Counted from the stretch's first letter, positions 42,341 through 52,147 are shown. The stretch is DNA of 64,000 nucleotides from a virus (IMGVR_UViG_3300012954_004455:28343-92342); one strand, 5' to 3'. Notes: generated by a model from the sequence alone, not told the origin. Numbers and translations are program-made.

Positions 42341-45300
42341 ATGAGCTTGAGAAAAGACGAGATACACTTTGATTTACATATCAATGGTGAGCAAATAACA
42401 GACACCTTTGGTGACTTAAAGAAAAAAGCCAAGCAACTACGAAGGGAGTTGAACGGCCTTAAACCAGGGACAGAAGCCTTTGTAAAGAAGGCAAAGGAGC
42501 TTGCCAAAGTAGAAGATCAAATAAAGGGGGTCAAGACCCAAATGAAATCCTTTCGTACAGGTCAGGCTAAGGCAGCGAAAGGCTTTCTGAATATCGGCAA
42601 ATTAGCTGGGGCTTTAGGCCCCATAATGCTTGCCGTTTTTTCCATACAAGCGATAACCGAATTCGCACAGCACATTGCACAAATCGCTGGAGAATTCAAC
42701 GAGCTTAGGGAAACGGTAAATGCCTTCTCAGGGGAAAGTGGAGACGCGCTCAACAAAACGACAGCCAAAGCGAAAGCGATGGCTGATACCTTTGATGTTG
42801 ATGTAAACGAAATACTCGAAGCCACCAATGCAGCCAGTGCAGAATTCGGAATAGGCTTCGATGAAGCCCTAAACCTAGTCCAAAAAGGTCTCCTAGCAAC
42901 AAAAACAAAACACGGGGATTACATCGCCCAAATTTCCGAATACTCAACTCAGTTCAAAGACATGGGTTATACGGCTGAAGAGGCTTTTGCCATCATCAGC
43001 CAAGGTCAGAATATGGGAGTCTTTTCGGATAAAGCTCCTGATGCAATCAAGGAATTCAAACTCCGTCTCAACGACCTTACAAAAGCGCAACACGATTTAA
43101 TCAAAGATAACTTTGGAGAGAAGTTCGCTGCACAAATCGCAGATGGGAGCCTCTCCAGTATTGACGCACTCAAGGGAGTATCCCAAGGGATGCGGGACAT
43201 TAAAGCAGCAGGAGGAAACCTGCAGCCAATAATAACGAACCTATTTGGAGGAGCTGGAGAAGATGCAGGAGAAAGATACCTACTCTCCCTCGCAGACATA
43301 GACACCAACCTAGACAATCTCATAGATACAGGGAACATCTTCATCCAACAAAAGCAGGAGGAGATGCAAGCCCAAGAGGATCTCAACCTCGAATATGCCA
43401 GATTAGGCGAATCTCTCCAAGGTGTAGGACACTGGTTCAAAATGCTATGGAATACCACAAAGTTGGTGTTCTTCAGAATGACCAACGCAGCAATAAGCTT
43501 CTTCAGATTTTGGCCAGAAAAGTGGGGCGTATTCAAGGAACAAGCCAAGAATTCTATGAAGAGCCTCTACAACTATCTGATAGGGCCAATAGAAGACGCG
43601 CTAAACTACTTCCGAGGGCTAACAGGTTTGGCTAAGGTAGATCTCAAAGCAGACATAGACACCAGTGGTTTAGATCAAGCAAAAGAGAATCTGAAAAGTC
43701 GGTTAGAGCAAAACCAAAAAGAAATTGAAGCGTACCAGGTACGCAAAACAATGGAGAGTGCAGGCAAGGTGGAAGAGGCTAATCGAGTCGCCACATTAAA
43801 CGAAAGAGCCAAAAGCAACAAAGAGTACAGAAAACGCTTCAAAGAAGATCAGGAGAAGCTCAAAAAGGAAGTGGTAGCAGCAGCAGCCAATATCGAACGG
43901 CTGCGTATAGCCTCTATGGAAGAGGGGAAGGAGAAAGAAATTGCTCTGCGTAAGCTTCGACACGCTGAACAAATATCCAAACTAAAAGGGAATGCTTCCC
44001 AGATAAGAGAACAGACCAGGCTATTAGAAGAGCAGAAACGAAAAGATCTGCTTGCCATACAGGATAAATACGACGAGGAAGAAGAGAAACAAGAAGAGAC
44101 GAAAAGTTTGGCCAAAAGCCATATCGCCCAAAAACGATTCGAGCGGGATATCCGACTGCTTGAGGAAAGAAGAAGGCGAAAGGTTTATGAAGCAAACCTG
44201 GATGTTCTTGAGGATGTCAAGGCGGGCAAGTCTGTTGAAGAAGTCGAAGCGAACCTAAAAGATCGACTTTTGGGGATAGAAAAAGATTACTTCGAAGACA
44301 AAAAGAGCCTCCAGCAGGGATTCCTCAAGGAACAAATTCAAAACCTCAAATCCGAAGCAGAAGAACGGAAGAATGCGATTGCCGATTCTGATAAAGATGT
44401 AGCCAATAAGAGGCTAGAGATAGAGATTGACCTACAAAACCAAATTGCTGCATTACAAGCTGACTTCACTTCGACTAAAGAAGCTATACTCAATCAAGAG
44501 ATTGACCAGGAAAAAGCCGCCGCCGATAAGAGGCTGAAAATACGCCAGGAAACGAAGGAGAAGCTCCAGAACATGGAAGCGGCAATGCTATCCTCGGTTA
44601 AGTCGGCCTTGGATGCTTGGGAAACATTCTCGCAAAATAGTGCGGATAAACGCCTAAATGCCTTAGAAGCCAGAAAAGCGAAAGAGTTGAAATTGGCAGG
44701 AGGCAATGAGGCTAGAAAGGCCAAAATCGAGAAAAAGTATAACAAAGAACGGGAAAAGATAGAGACGGCACAGAACGAAAGGTCTAAAAAGATTGCAAAA
44801 GCGCGGGCACTAGTAAATACCTACGAATCGGTAACAAAAACATATGCACAGTTCGGATTCCCTTGGGGAATTCCTGCTGCAGCTGCTGCCTTTGCGCTTG
44901 GTATCGCCAATGTGATGAAGATCGAAAAGTCAATGGCAGAAGGAGGCCCTACAGGCAAAGCCCCCTTTGGCACAATTGCCGATTCGAGCGGAGAAAAGCC
45001 AATCGGCTTGATCCGAGCTCATGAACATGAATGGATAGCCCCCCGCTGGATGGTGCAATCGCCTCAATATGGCCCTTTGATTCAAGAAATGGAGGGAATC
45101 AGAATAAGAGGCTACGCAGAAGGAGGTTTCCCAAGCTCCTCCCCTACTCCATCAGCGAGAATCGAAACGCCTCTCCCTTCTGAAAGTGCGCTTCTCAGTA
45201 TCAGGCTGCTCGAAGAAGTCAGTATGAAGCAAAGCCAAATAATCAGGCTTTTGAGCAATCCCCAATTTGTTACCATCTATGGAGAACGGGAATACCAAAT

Positions 45301-45352
45301 CATTGATGAAGGGATAACCGATTTAAATAAGAGAATAGGAGGTTCCCTATGA
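42341..45352 (+). CDS. Tail tape measure protein
   Basis: 1003 residues. One N-terminal coiled-coil unit (DTFGDLKKKAKQLRRELNGL..., about residues 16-75) corresponds to a single copy of the 60-residue repeat present five times in element A. A hydrophobic stretch IMLAVFSIQAITEF at about 85-100, long coiled coils to about 850, a second hydrophobic region at about 835-865, and the conserved C-terminal AEGG.TGKAPFG...LIRAHEHEWIAPRWMV. Predicted to set a shorter tail than element A. Confidence 0.9.
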   Translation: MSLRKDEIHFDLHINGEQITDTFGDLKKKAKQLRRELNGLKPGTEAFVKKAKELAKVEDQIKGVKTQMKSFRTGQAKAAKGFLNIGKLAGALGPIMLAVFSIQAITEFAQHIAQIAGEFNELRETVNAFSGESGDALNKTTAKAKAMADTFDVDVNEILEATNAASAEFGIGFDEALNLVQKGLLATKTKHGDYIAQISEYSTQFKDMGYTAEEAFAIISQGQNMGVFSDKAPDAIKEFKLRLNDLTKAQHDLIKDNFGEKFAAQIADGSLSSIDALKGVSQGMRDIKAAGGNLQPIITNLFGGAGEDAGERYLLSLADIDTNLDNLIDTGNIFIQQKQEEMQAQEDLNLEYARLGESLQGVGHWFKMLWNTTKLVFFRMTNAAISFFRFWPEKWGVFKEQAKNSMKSLYNYLIGPIEDALNYFRGLTGLAKVDLKADIDTSGLDQAKENLKSRLEQNQKEIEAYQVRKTMESAGKVEEANRVATLNERAKSNKEYRKRFKEDQEKLKKEVVAAAANIERLRIASMEEGKEKEIALRKLRHAEQISKLKGNASQIREQTRLLEEQKRKDLLAIQDKYDEEEEKQEETKSLAKSHIAQKRFERDIRLLEERRRRKVYEANLDVLEDVKAGKSVEEVEANLKDRLLGIEKDYFEDKKSLQQGFLKEQIQNLKSEAEERKNAIADSDKDVANKRLEIEIDLQNQIAALQADFTSTKEAILNQEIDQEKAAADKRLKIRQETKEKLQNMEAAMLSSVKSALDAWETFSQNSADKRLNALEARKAKELKLAGGNEARKAKIEKKYNKEREKIETAQNERSKKIAKARALVNTYESVTKTYAQFGFPWGIPAAAAAFALGIANVMKIEKSMAEGGPTGKAPFGTIADSSGEKPIGLIRAHEHEWIAPRWMVQSPQYGPLIQEMEGIRIRGYAEGGFPSSSPTPSARIETPLPSESALLSIRLLEEVSMKQSQIIRLLSNPQFVTIYGEREYQIIDEGITDLNKRIGGSL

Positions 45353-46044
45353 TCAGCGAACGGATAAAAGCTTGGTTACAGAACAGGGATTTTCAGGAAG
45401 GCAAGGAACTCTTCTTAGAAGTGGGGCCAACCAACCTGAAGGCAAGAATAGCGAAAGCTCCCCCTTATGATAAAACAGCCAAGGGGCTAATCGCCTATCA
45501 CCTTCAAAAGGCTCTCGAAGAACTCCCTGAAGAGGCTCCGAAGCAGGAAAGGCGGAAGAGAAAGCCCAAACTACACGAGTTAAATAAAAAGATATCGGGT
45601 TTGGCTCGTAGTAGAGGTATGCTTGCAGACACCCTCCGAATAAGCGATAAGACAGAAGATATTGAACATAATTGCCATGTATTGGATCGGCTCAAGGAAC
45701 TGCGTCAAGAGCAAGCAAAACTTGAGTTAGAACGAGAAGCCATAAAGCAAGGGGTTCAACCAGTAATTGAAACCTCTAGGCTACCCAGCATAAAATACGG
45801 GGAAAGCCACTACAGCGAGACCAAATTGGCGAACATGAGTGCAAATGAGCTCCAAAAGCTCATAGGCCAGCTCAAGAAAAAGAGGCTCAAATACCTAAAC
45901 CGAGCCTCCGAAGCCAAATCCAACGGGAAAAGCCAAACGGAAATATCCAACCTCGAAGGAGCTGCAGAAACGACAAAAGACTTGCTCCTACTCCATGAAT
46001 TATACTACCAAAAAGATCAACAAGAGCGATGCAATCGAGAGTAG
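45349..46044 (+). CDS. Helical protein between tape measure and terminase (homologue of 6915-7736)
   Basis: 231 residues; ATGA overlap with the tape measure. C-terminal region SHYSETKLANMSANELQKLIGQLKKKRLKYLNRASEA aligns with A, but it has no NPxS repeat; its linker is basic and ordinary (KQERRKRKPKLHE). Overlaps the small terminase gene by 16 bases. Function unknown. Confidence 0.6.
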   Translation: MISERIKAWLQNRDFQEGKELFLEVGPTNLKARIAKAPPYDKTAKGLIAYHLQKALEELPEEAPKQERRKRKPKLHELNKKISGLARSRGMLADTLRISDKTEDIEHNCHVLDRLKELRQEQAKLELEREAIKQGVQPVIETSRLPSIKYGESHYSETKLANMSANELQKLIGQLKKKRLKYLNRASEAKSNGKSQTEISNLEGAAETTKDLLLLHELYYQKDQQERCNRE

Positions 46045-46487
46045 ACAAAATTAAAAGCTTTTACAGCGATCAAACTCCCCTTACTCCCGAGGATGATGCC
46101 TATAGAATCTTGCTTGAGCATATAATTGCCCTCATCCAAGAAGATACAGCAGAATCGGAAATTCGAGACTCTATTATTGAATGGAAACCTGAATGGAAGA
46201 AGAAAGGCTACCTCGTTTCCAGTGCCTACAAGAACGCATTGGTGCTAGCAGCCGATGTAGAGGGGCTACAAATGGAAGCCAGGCGGTATCTTATGGAAAC
46301 CCAACTAAGAAACTTATACCACCAAGCTGTAGAAGAAGAGAAGTACGAACTGGCTGTCAAGATTCAAGACCGAATAGCTAAACTCACTGGTTTATACGAG
46401 AATCAAACCAGTATAAAGGGAGCTACAATCCCTATAATGAATATCATCTACACCGATGATACGAAGGTTTTAGAAAATGAGAATTAG
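46029..46487 (+). CDS. terS: Putative terminase small subunit
   Basis: 152 residues, same size as element A's. N-terminal helical region with a possible HTH (ESEIRDSIIEWKPEWKKKGYLVSSAYKNAL), helical core and a KLTGLYENQTS C-terminus typical of small terminases. Overlaps the large terminase by 11 bases. Confidence 0.65.
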   Translation: MQSRVDKIKSFYSDQTPLTPEDDAYRILLEHIIALIQEDTAESEIRDSIIEWKPEWKKKGYLVSSAYKNALVLAADVEGLQMEARRYLMETQLRNLYHQAVEEEKYELAVKIQDRIAKLTGLYENQTSIKGATIPIMNIIYTDDTKVLENEN

Positions 46488-47982
46488 AACCCAACAGATA
46501 TACGTAAACCCCAAACAGAAATCGGTACTCGAACAAATCCTGACAGGATTGTTCAATATCATTGTAGGAATCTGTGGGAGAGGTTTTGGGAAGACAACCC
46601 TATTGGCTATCCTGATATTCGAGTTCGTGCGCGCGCATCCACGCGGACGAGCGGCCTTGGTTGGCCCTGAAATCAAGGGGCTGAAGAATAGAATTTGGCC
46701 GGGGATACAGGGGAAACTCGAAGCAATGGGCTTACAAGAGGATATCCATTTTGTCGTAGGCAAGGCTCCTCCGAAGAATTGGGTCAAAGCTTATTCGCCC
46801 CCCAAAGACCCCAAAAGCTGTGTTTTCTTCGTCAATGGCGTTGTGCTTGATATGGTCGGTATGAAGAACAAAACCAGCGGGCGCGGGCCTTCTTATGACG
46901 CCTTATTCGGAGATGAATTCCTTCACGTAGACCAAGAAAAGTTCGAGGGGCAAGTCGTTCCTGCAGTACGAGGGAGCCACCACAGGAGGAGTAAAATCCC
47001 TTGTGAATGGCATCGTCCCAAGTGGGGTAAGGTTATAAATGAAAAAGGCAAATACTTCTGGGTATTTGCCTGGAAGGATAGCCCCTTCTTTCAGTTAATC
47101 GCCCTATTCTCCTCTATGCCTAGCTATACCAACCCATGGATTTACGAGGAGTACAAGAACGCGGAAGCCAAGGAAATCGAAGGCTATAAGTTCAGCCCCC
47201 TATACTTCGAGGGAACTTGGCGCGACAACCTCGCAGTCCTAGGCGAATACTATTACGGCCAACAGAAGATGCGTATTCGCCTCAAAAGGATGTTTGATAT
47301 CGAGATAGACAATAAACCTCCAGTAAAGCGCGGCAAGAAATTTTACTCGCGATTTAATGCGAGCAAGCATGTATTACTAACTGATCCTTACGACGAGAAA
47401 CGTATGCTCTACCTGTCTTGGGACTTTGGTAGCTTCACCTCCTTGGTGGTGCTACAATACGACAGAGAGAAGAAGATTATCTATGCCATAAGAGAGTACT
47501 TCTCTTATGAGGGCCTGGTGTCTCAATGCCTTGCTCTGTTTGAAGCGGAGTTCCAAGACCATCAAGAACGCTTAATCGTTATGAGTGGGGATGTGAACGG
47601 ACTATTCACTCGATCGCCCAAGAACAACACTACCAATCTATTCCAGGAAGCGGAGACTACCTTACGCGCGTTGAAGTGGCGTGTAATCATGACATCCAGA
47701 AGAGTCAATCCACCACATGCAACCAAGCACAGCCAGATCAATAAAGCCCTAGAAGAAAAGGAGCTTTTCCCAAAGCTCCGATTCTATGAATATGGATGTC
47801 ATCAACTGATATTCTGCCTATCTGATGTAAACCTGAAAGACAAATACCAGAAGGACAAGAGTGGAGAAGCCAACAGCCAGAACCCAGAGGAAGAGGCACA
47901 CGTAACGGACGCATACGACTACGGATTTGTAGAGATCCTCGGCTCGGGAGGCGGTGGGGGTGGCATAGGAGGAGCTGTTTAA
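46477..47982 (+). CDS. terL: Terminase large subunit
   Basis: 501 residues. Walker A GRGFGKTT at about 31-38, Walker B LFGDEF at about 147-152, and nuclease acids in LSWDFGSF at about 310 and GDVNGLF at about 366. Residues RVNPPHATKH are shared with the A protein. The packaging ATPase and nuclease. Its C-terminus is a glycine-rich tail (GSGGGGGGIGG). Confidence 0.9.
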   Translation: MRIRTQQIYVNPKQKSVLEQILTGLFNIIVGICGRGFGKTTLLAILIFEFVRAHPRGRAALVGPEIKGLKNRIWPGIQGKLEAMGLQEDIHFVVGKAPPKNWVKAYSPPKDPKSCVFFVNGVVLDMVGMKNKTSGRGPSYDALFGDEFLHVDQEKFEGQVVPAVRGSHHRRSKIPCEWHRPKWGKVINEKGKYFWVFAWKDSPFFQLIALFSSMPSYTNPWIYEEYKNAEAKEIEGYKFSPLYFEGTWRDNLAVLGEYYYGQQKMRIRLKRMFDIEIDNKPPVKRGKKFYSRFNASKHVLLTDPYDEKRMLYLSWDFGSFTSLVVLQYDREKKIIYAIREYFSYEGLVSQCLALFEAEFQDHQERLIVMSGDVNGLFTRSPKNNTTNLFQEAETTLRALKWRVIMTSRRVNPPHATKHSQINKALEEKELFPKLRFYEYGCHQLIFCLSDVNLKDKYQKDKSGEANSQNPEEEAHVTDAYDYGFVEILGSGGGGGGIGGAV

Positions 47983-48016
47983 TGCTGGTTCCAGTTCGAC
48001 ACCAGGCTACCGTGAC

Positions 48017-48071
48017 TATATCACTATTTTGGTGCTGCCAGCCCCCCTTAATGTTAAAGGGCGCACGCCGC
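48017..48071. promoter_or_regulatory. Conserved post-terminase element (counterpart of 9708-9766)
   Basis: TATATCAC at 48017-48024 and GGGCGCACGCCGC at 48059-48071, start-to-start 42 bases against 41 in element A. Between them a short hairpin (CCCTTAA with TTAAAGGG, 48046-48061). The only conserved non-coding DNA found between the genes here; candidate packaging site or late-gene control site. Confidence 0.45.
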
Positions 48072-48158
48072 TTTTCTGCCGTTAAGGAATCCTCAATTTT
48101 TTTCGCGCCGCGCCAACTCCTTGACTAACAAGAAAATCACTAAAGCGACTCAATCGAT

Positions 48159-48500
48159 ATGCAGATAGATAAACAAACGATGTTGAGCGAAATAAATCTG
48201 GAGATTATAGGGGGGAAACCTCACATATTTTCGATTGGATTTATTCGTGTTTCCCCCCTAGGAAGAGGGACATTTGCTCTCGTCAAGAAAGCGAAGATTC
48301 TGAAAAGCAGCGACAAAATCAGAGGGAAGCGAAGAGAACCAGGGCCAAAGAAAAGAGTCGAAGGCAATCGAAAATTAGGAGGAAGGCTCAAGCTATACGA
48401 TATAGAAAATGAGCAGCCTTTTGATGTGCTAATTGACACGATAAAAAGGTTCAATGGGATGGAGGTAATCCATTATCGAGGGAATATGAATAGGCGATAA
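48159..48500 (+). CDS. Conserved small basic protein upstream of portal (homologue of 9968-10312)
   Basis: 113 residues. Basic middle (DKIRGKRREPGPKKRVEGNRK) and FNGMEVIHYRG near the end, matching FNGQEVRH in A. Starts 176 bases after the large terminase, so the conserved non-coding element lies in its leader. Portal follows 50 bp later. Function unknown. Confidence 0.65.
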   Translation: MQIDKQTMLSEINLEIIGGKPHIFSIGFIRVSPLGRGTFALVKKAKILKSSDKIRGKRREPGPKKRVEGNRKLGGRLKLYDIENEQPFDVLIDTIKRFNGMEVIHYRGNMNRR

Positions 48501-48550
48501 TCCTCCTAGCTTGTCCTTCTTGTTCAGAACCATTTGAGACACCTTGCAGT

Positions 48551-49876
48551 ATGGATCAACAATTCAAGGCAATAGATTTCGGGATATCTGGCAAGAACAT
48601 CAAAGTTCTTGCTCAAGGTACAGTTGCTAGGACGGACGAGGATCTCGTGCGTCCAAAACTTCGAGGTACCAGTCTCGCAATAACGAGCATTAGACCTGTA
48701 CATTCTCGTGTTGTTCCTTGGTTCCAAGGCGCGAATAATATGCCTGAAGAGTTGATAAATCTTGCTTCAGGTAACCCAATATTGCTTGGACTATTATTAA
48801 CCAAAGCGCAAGTTCTTCATGGAAGCGGGCTATGCCTCCATACCATCGGGATGGATGGGGAAGTCGTGCAATTGCCGCGAAATAAATGGCCTGAAGAAAT
48901 ACGGGACTTCTTCGACTATAACCAACTGAATAAGACCAGTTACCTCTTACTCGTAGACTACCTATTAACGGGGAATGCTTTCATGCAAATGATCCCTACC
49001 AAGGGATCAGCGAGACACCCCAAAAAGATCATTGAGGTGACACGCATTCAACCTGGTTGCGTTAGGATCTTACGGCCTGAAAATGGGCAGGAGATTCAGG
49101 AGTATGTTGTAGCGGGAGAATGGCAAGGGACAGCGAGCGATCTAAGCAGAGTCATTCCTGCATTCAGACGAAAGGCATTTTTCCAGAAGGAGCAGAACGG
49201 GTATAAGTTCAAAGAAGGATCTGGGAGTTGGACGGAAGCCTTGCTCCATATCAAAGTTGAGACAACTGGCTATCCCTACTATGGGATACCATTCTGGAGA
49301 GGGGCGGCCGATTCTGTCAGGTTACAGAATGTAATACCTCATCTGCATTTATCGAATCTCCTCAATGGATTTGGGGCGCGTGTAAGTGCCCAAATCTCGG
49401 ATCGGTACATCAATACTAAACGAAACGAAACGAATCCAGAGACGAATAAAGCTTACTCAGATCAGGAGATTATACAACAGGTAGGCAAGATGATTCAGGA
49501 GCTCTTGACGAGACCTGAGAACGTGGGCAAAACCTTGGTCACGGGTTTCATGACAGACCATCAAGGCAAACGCATTCCTGATATCGTAATCGAGAAAATT
49601 GCCTTCGATTTTGGCGATAAGCTCTATACGAAGCTAGAGCCTTTGATAAATGAGAAGGTTTCGGCCTCTGTGGGGCTATTACCGCACCTTAGCGGGCTTT
49701 TTAAGCAAGGATCAATGTCAAGTGGTAGTGAGATTAAATACGCTTGGGAGGCGCAAAAAAGCCTCTCTAGTATTGATCGGTCGCTAATACTAGAGCCATT
49801 GAATTTTATTCTTCGATACAATGGATTTGGGGAGAAGTATTTCTGGGATTTCCCTATACCCTCAATAATAGAATAG
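48551..49876 (+). CDS. Putative portal protein
   Basis: 441 residues. Homologous to 10290-11654 through VSAQISDRYINTKR, ETNPETNKAYSDQEI, and the SASVGLLPHLSGLFKQGSMSSGSEIK block near the C-terminus, with a helical stem region. Placement after the large terminase and before the connector-like gene is the usual portal slot. Confidence 0.65.
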   Translation: MDQQFKAIDFGISGKNIKVLAQGTVARTDEDLVRPKLRGTSLAITSIRPVHSRVVPWFQGANNMPEELINLASGNPILLGLLLTKAQVLHGSGLCLHTIGMDGEVVQLPRNKWPEEIRDFFDYNQLNKTSYLLLVDYLLTGNAFMQMIPTKGSARHPKKIIEVTRIQPGCVRILRPENGQEIQEYVVAGEWQGTASDLSRVIPAFRRKAFFQKEQNGYKFKEGSGSWTEALLHIKVETTGYPYYGIPFWRGAADSVRLQNVIPHLHLSNLLNGFGARVSAQISDRYINTKRNETNPETNKAYSDQEIIQQVGKMIQELLTRPENVGKTLVTGFMTDHQGKRIPDIVIEKIAFDFGDKLYTKLEPLINEKVSASVGLLPHLSGLFKQGSMSSGSEIKYAWEAQKSLSSIDRSLILEPLNFILRYNGFGEKYFWDFPIPSIIE

Positions 49877-50908
49877 ATGCTAATACGCGCGATATATACA
49901 GAAGGGACAGCAGAAGCCTACGGCCTGAAGTACCATGTACCAGCCGTGGACAAACAGCTACGGTGGGAGGATATGAAGCCGCACGTACGCCTGGTGACCC
50001 GAAAGGAGCTCCTCCCCTATCTAGGTGAAGCATTACTCGCAAAACTGGAGACTGATTACAGCCAGGAGGAATATGATATGCCAGCCCACTTGAGCAAGAT
50101 CATAGGCTTTCTGCAAGCTAGCGTAGCAAACTTTGCGGTTTGTGAAAGTATAATCGCGAATAGTGTATTCCTCACTCCTATGGGAAGCATCCAGTATGTA
50201 GACCAGGAGAAAGCTGCAATCCCTGCAGACAAAGGCAGCTCGTATCTATTTCAACAGCAGCTGTTCTCTAACGGCAATTTCTGGCTGAATGAGGCCATGA
50301 AAGTCATGGAAGCTGAATCAGACTCATTTCCTGAATGGAAAGGCTCTAAGGCGCACCAACGCTGTGTAAACGGGATATTCGCAGGAGTAGGTGCGTTTGA
50401 ACGGTACTTCTCTATAGCCAAGGGGCTGGAGAGAGTCATTTACCAGATAATGCAGCCAACCATCATCGAGGGGGAACGCAGGTATTTGGAACCTCTCACA
50501 GGAAAGCCTCTGCTGGAAGAGCTCAGGGAAAAGCTTTTCAATGGAGAGGAGTTGATCCAAGAAGAAGAGGAACTCGTACACCATCTGAGAAAAGGCTTAG
50601 CCTCATGGGCATCACAACTGGCAGCTCCCTACCTAGGATTAGGAATCCAAGAAGGGGGATTGATAAACATAAAGTATCAAGGCTTGAGGAAGAGCAATGC
50701 GTCTCCTAACTCCCTTTGGGGAAAAGGCGCCGAAGCATTTGAACTTTTCGGAACGGATATAAAGAACTTCTTGGACAAGCATGTCGAGAAGTTCCCAGCT
50801 TACAGAGACTATGGCCCTTATACGCCCGAAGAGAAGAAAGACCCGTTCAATACTCAAGTGAATTACAAACCAGACGGGAGCTCCGCTAATGGAGTAACCA
50901 TCTTTTAA
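49877..50908 (+). CDS. Conserved head-tail connector-like protein
   Basis: 343 residues, starting immediately after the portal stop. Shares the HVPAVDKQLRWEDMKPH N-terminus, SFPEWK, and a C-terminal KFPAYRDYGPYTPEEKKDPF block with 11644-12654. Specific to these phages; neck function inferred. Confidence 0.65.
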   Translation: MLIRAIYTEGTAEAYGLKYHVPAVDKQLRWEDMKPHVRLVTRKELLPYLGEALLAKLETDYSQEEYDMPAHLSKIIGFLQASVANFAVCESIIANSVFLTPMGSIQYVDQEKAAIPADKGSSYLFQQQLFSNGNFWLNEAMKVMEAESDSFPEWKGSKAHQRCVNGIFAGVGAFERYFSIAKGLERVIYQIMQPTIIEGERRYLEPLTGKPLLEELREKLFNGEELIQEEEELVHHLRKGLASWASQLAAPYLGLGIQEGGLINIKYQGLRKSNASPNSLWGKGAEAFELFGTDIKNFLDKHVEKFPAYRDYGPYTPEEKKDPFNTQVNYKPDGSSANGVTIF

Positions 50909-50917
50909 ACGAAGACA

Positions 50918-51154
50918 ATGGAAATGAAAGGAGAATTAATATTGAGTAGTATCGGTTTGCTTATGTATTACGTGCCGATCTTATGCCAGGACATGGTAGA
51001 TGTACAATTGTTTCGGCTCATTCTGGAACATGTGGTGAACCCGTTCGGACAGTTCTTGGTGATTCTAGCGATTCTCTTAATGCTTACCCCGAAGATTATT
51101 CTCAATTGGACTAAACTCAGAAACATTTGGCAGAGCAAGAAGAACAAAAAGTAA
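50918..51154 (+). CDS. Small two-helix membrane protein
   Basis: 78 residues. Two hydrophobic segments (LILSSIGLLMYYVPIL, about 6-22; FGQFLVILAILLMLTPKIIL, about 43-62) with a short loop and a lysine-rich C-terminus (SKKNKK). Size and topology resemble a class II holin, but no lysis partner is adjacent, and element A carries a different single-pass membrane protein here. Holin is a possibility, not a call. Confidence 0.45.
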   Translation: MEMKGELILSSIGLLMYYVPILCQDMVDVQLFRLILEHVVNPFGQFLVILAILLMLTPKIILNWTKLRNIWQSKKNKK

Positions 51155-51193
51155 GTAGGTTATAGTTTGAGAACGTTTGTCATGTATGTGACC

Positions 51194-51231
51194 AGCCTGT
51201 AGATCTGAAAGGATTTGCAGGCTTTTTTTAT
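51194..51231 (+). terminator. Rho-independent terminator
   Basis: AGCCTG (51194-51199) pairs with CAGGCT (51218-51223) with additional pairs GATC/GGAT inside, followed by TTTTTTT. Closes the portal operon. Confidence 0.75.
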
Positions 51232-51373
51232 GCCCAATAGGAGCGAAAAACGGAGCTCTACCCTAGCCTACGGAATACATACGTATTTATACGTAATTAC
51301 TTCAAAACAAGTACGGATTTAGCCTCGTATATATGCGCGCATTTAGGGTTCACGCTTCGCCTATTTTTTCGAA

Positions 51374-51739
51374 AAAAAGGGGGGTGATTTTTTTTTTTGT
51401 TAATTTGTTAAGTGAGTTTATATATTATATAGTTAAGTTATTGATATATAAGTAGTTATATAAATCTCATTTTGTTAAAATATGGCCTTATTTTGTTAAA
51501 AAACGGGGTATTTTTGTTAAAAAACAGCCGATTTTGTTAAAATATAGATAGATTTGTTGTGGAAACGTCTAGTTCTTTTAGTGCACTAATAGTACGACTT
51601 TCGGGTTGTTAGCTTTTTCGAAGATGCGGCATATTTTAACAATTTGTTAAAATTCGGGGGCACTGAAAATCAACAACTTATGCTCTAACAAGCCGACTGG
51701 TATGACAAATTAACAAAAAAAAAAATCACCCCCCCTTTT
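51374..51739. repeat. 35-bp inverted repeats flanking 21-bp-phased iterons
   Basis: Left arm 51374-51408 and right arm 51705-51739 are reverse complements with a single one-base difference in a G run (A5G6TGAT11GTTAATTTGT type). Between them, TTTTGTTAAAA occurs at 51470, 51491, 51512 and 51532 (steps 21, 21, 20 bases), and a palindromic double copy ATTTTAACAATTTGTTAAAA is at 51633-51652. An inverted copy TTTTAACAAAA is at 51993-52003 outside the arms. Confidence 0.95.
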
Positions 51740-52008
51740 TGGTAAAAAAAAGGGGAAATGCGATCCTAAGACGCGAGTGGTGTTAAGACACTTATTCCTC
51801 TATATATCAGCCTTTTAGGCGGGTTTTTGCTAAAAACGCCTATTTACTTACTAAATTCGTATAATATTGAGGCAAAAACGGTTTTTTAGGCAATTTTAGG
51901 CTTAATTGACAGATAATCAGGAACTTATGGCATTATGAGCGAGGCGACTGATTAAAGACATTGATATAGTACGGTTTCTCGTAGATCTTGGATTTTAACA
52001 AAATCGCC

Positions 52009-52027
52009 AACTGTTTGCCAAACAGTT
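52009..52027. promoter_or_regulatory. Perfect 19-bp palindrome (operator candidate)
   Basis: AACTGTTTG, C, CAAACAGTT: nine-base arms without mismatch, beside the inverted TTTTAACAAAA copy. Placed 121 bases upstream of the start at 52148. Confidence 0.6.
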
Positions 52028-52099
52028 CAAACATGAGATTTCGTATTTTTGCAATAATACTACGAGTTTCGATTGATTTTTAGGCTAAAATTGGCTGAT

Positions 52100-52139
52100 T
52101 TTATTACATCGCTTCGTTTTTGCGAGGTATCGTAATAAA
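52100..52139 (+). promoter_or_regulatory. Hairpin just upstream of the 52148 start
   Basis: TTTATTAC 52100-52107 pairs with GTAATAAA 52132-52139, with TCGC 52109-52112 pairing with GCGA 52122-52125 and a six-base bulge. It ends 8 bases before the ATG, so it may control translation. Confidence 0.5.
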
Positions 52140-52147
52140 TTAGGGTA

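Larger units (their letters stand above)
51155..52147. other. 993-bp gene-free, repeat-rich region
   Basis: Contains, in order, a terminator (51194-51231), a 14-bp palindrome TTTTTTCGAAAAAA (51364-51377), long inverted repeats (51374-51739) around phased TTTTGTTAAAA copies, four copies of TTTTAGGC (51813, 51884, 51894, 52078), a perfect 19-bp palindrome AACTGTTTGCCAAACAGTT (52009-52027), and a hairpin before the next gene (52100-52139). No coding frame is convincing. Syntenic with 13788-14350 of element A. Confidence 0.85.
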
